From Rhodanobacter sp. ANJX3 (GTDB lineage: Bacteria > Pseudomonadota > Gammaproteobacteria > Xanthomonadales > Rhodanobacteraceae): a DNA stretch of 64,000 bases. The translations under genes and the position numbers were made by a program. The notes below the pieces were generated by a model, which was not told the DNA's origin, made no database searches, and saw only the letters and a list, made by a program, of their open reading frames with translations. Shown one piece after another: positions 62,953 through 64,000 of the stretch. The DNA lies in the NCBI RefSeq assembly GCF_014200755.1, contig NZ_JACHCM010000005.1, positions 339,108-403,107 on the forward strand. The letters are read 5' to 3'. The first letter of the stretch is position 1; every line of letters begins with the position of its first letter.

Positions 62953-64000
62953 TCAGACGCGTTGAAGTGTCGATTGATCCAATCCTTCGGAGAGCGATGC
63001 ACCGAGGAAAGCTAGATGAGCGGGATCGTCCATCATGCTGAGATGGTTCCCCGACACGGCGATCACCTCGATGTTCTCCCTGTGATGCTCTACCCATGCA
63101 TGCGAGCTGGGATGGGTGTTCTCGACCGCTTCGAAGAAATGAATTTTCTCCGTCTTAGGCGCGGGTGCGTACTCGCTGACGGCATCGACAATGGCATGTC
63201 GAGCTTGTAGCAGCGATCGCAGCGTTTCCTCGTCGAACACTGGCAACGCACTGCCATCGGCCAGACGAATATCCTGTTGCGTATACACATAGGCGACCAG
63301 TTCGGGGAAACTCATCGCATCGGTGTGGGCGACGATCTCGGCCAAGCGCTTGCTGTCGACGAGACGGGATAGCAACGTGATGACTTCGCTGCGCGGATCG
63401 AACGGCGGTCTCGCCGTCGTGTCCGCCGAGGGGAAAGTCGTATCGATGAGACCAAGGAAGCCAACCTCGTCGCCACGGTCAGACAATTGCCTGGCCATGT
63501 CGTAGGCGATGACGCCACCCGCCGACCATCCGGCAATCCGGTAAGGGCCCGATGGCGCAACCTGCTTGATGCCGGCCACATAGGACGCGGCCATTTCCTC
63601 GACCGACGCATAGCCTGTCTGCCACGGAAGCATGCCGTCAGCTTCTATGCCATAGACAGGCACATCGACGCGAATCCACGGTGCGAGCAAGCGAACGTAG
63701 TCGATACCGCCCCCCCCCGGGTGCACCAGAAAAACCGGCGGCGCCGAGCCGGCCGTACGAATCGGCACGATATTCGTCGTGGCCGGCTTGACGATCCTGG
63801 TCCCGACAAGAATCGCGAAAGCACGCAAGGTCGGATTGGCGAACATGTCGCGCATAGCCAGCTCGATTGTAAAACGCTTGCGCACCTTGACCATCAGCTG
63901 GACCACGCTAAGCGAATGCCCGCCGAGTTCGAAGAAATGATCGTTGCGCCCGATCCGCTCGACACCCAGCAACTCCGACCAGAGACTCGCGATGGCCGTT
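62953..64000 (-). CDS. Nonribosomal peptide synthetase, C-terminal end (carrier plus thioesterase), partial
   Basis: The frame is open to the window edge, so only the last 349 codons or so are seen. A peptidyl-carrier domain is present with the phosphopantetheine site FFELGGHSLSVVQLM. It is followed by a type I thioesterase domain: VFLVHPGGGGIDYVRLLA, IAGWSAGGVIAYDMARQL (nucleophile Ser), LGLIDTTFPS (Asp) and SGNHLSMMDDP (His). The thioesterase releases the finished peptide, often as a ring. A run of nine C residues (63710-63718) encodes the glycine run. The adenylation and condensation domains are outside the window. Confidence 0.92.
   Translation of the reverse strand, partial: TAIASLWSELLGVERIGRNDHFFELGGHSLSVVQLMVKVRKRFTIELAMRDMFANPTLRAFAILVGTRIVKPATTNIVPIRTAGSAPPVFLVHPGGGGIDYVRLLAPWIRVDVPVYGIEADGMLPWQTGYASVEEMAASYVAGIKQVAPSGPYRIAGWSAGGVIAYDMARQLSDRGDEVGFLGLIDTTFPSADTTARPPFDPRSEVITLLSRLVDSKRLAEIVAHTDAMSFPELVAYVYTQQDIRLADGSALPVFDEETLRSLLQARHAIVDAVSEYAPAPKTEKIHFFEAVENTHPSSHAWVEHHRENIEVIAVSGNHLSMMDDPAHLAFLGASLSEGLDQSTLQRV

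Overview
The window is GC-rich and gene-dense. It carries most of a polar-type flagellar and chemotaxis super-cluster of a gammaproteobacterium. Gene order, FleQ/sigma-54 plus FliA/sigma-28 control, FlhF/FleN, MotC/MotD with a ParA-like partner, and CheV beside flgB all fit the Xanthomonadales, probably a Rhodanobacteraceae member (Dyella/Luteibacter/Frateuria-like). The family and genus are inferred from layout and protein style, not from a search.

Layout, left to right. (1) 1-5.8 kb, minus strand: chemotaxis and motor genes, transcribed cheY-cheZ-cheA-motC-motD-parA-cheW-like (the last runs off the left edge). No cheB or cheR lies among them. (2) 6.0-14.6 kb, minus: fliA, fleN, flhF, flhA, flhB, fliR, fliQ, fliP, fliO (export gate, placement and number control, sigma-28). 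(3) 14.5-23.7 kb, minus: fliN, fliM, fliL, fliK, fliJ, fliI, fliH, fliG, fliF, fliE (switch, export ATPase, MS-ring). Sigma-54 promoters precede fliE and fliL. (4) 23.8-29.9 kb, minus: fleQ master activator, an atypical PilZ-like protein, fliT, fliS, fliD and flagellin fliC, with a sigma-28 promoter and an intrinsic terminator. (5) 30.3-37.1 kb, plus: a flagellin-glycosylation-like cassette (sugar aminotransferase, acetyltransferase, 1183-residue multi-domain glycosyltransferase), then a soluble PAS-PAS chemoreceptor with its own sigma-28 promoter. (6) 37.1-48.6 kb, minus: flgL, K, J, I, H, G, F, E, D, C, B (sigma-54 promoter before flgB) and cheV. (7) 48.9-53.2 kb, plus: a second soluble chemoreceptor, flgA, flgM (near-perfect sigma-28 promoter), flgN and an EAL-like/HDOD protein. 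A second HDOD protein converges on it from the minus strand (53.3-54.4 kb).

From about 54.4 kb the window changes character. A decayed IS30-family transposase (54.6-55.0 kb) is followed by a CsrA/RsmA paralogue with a long C-terminal tail and about 0.65 kb without a recognisable gene. Then comes the 3' end of a nonribosomal-peptide locus on the minus strand. In transcription order it holds the end of an NRPS (carrier plus thioesterase), a TauD/SyrP-like dioxygenase, a free-standing thioesterase, two MacB/FtsX-like permeases without an ATPase in view, and a membrane-anchored M28 metallopeptidase. Base composition and codon choice look less GC-biased here than in the flagellar genes.

The regulatory logic can be read from the DNA. 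FleQ with sigma-54 should fire fliE, fliL and flgB (all three sites are TGGCAT-N5-KTGCT). FliA/sigma-28, held by FlgM, should fire fliC, flgM, the two soluble chemoreceptors and perhaps cheV. Many neighbours are translationally coupled by ATGA, TGATG or TTGA overlaps. FleQ appears to lack the LFRS c-di-GMP motif and the PilZ-like protein lacks canonical PilZ residues, so c-di-GMP control here may differ from the Pseudomonas model.
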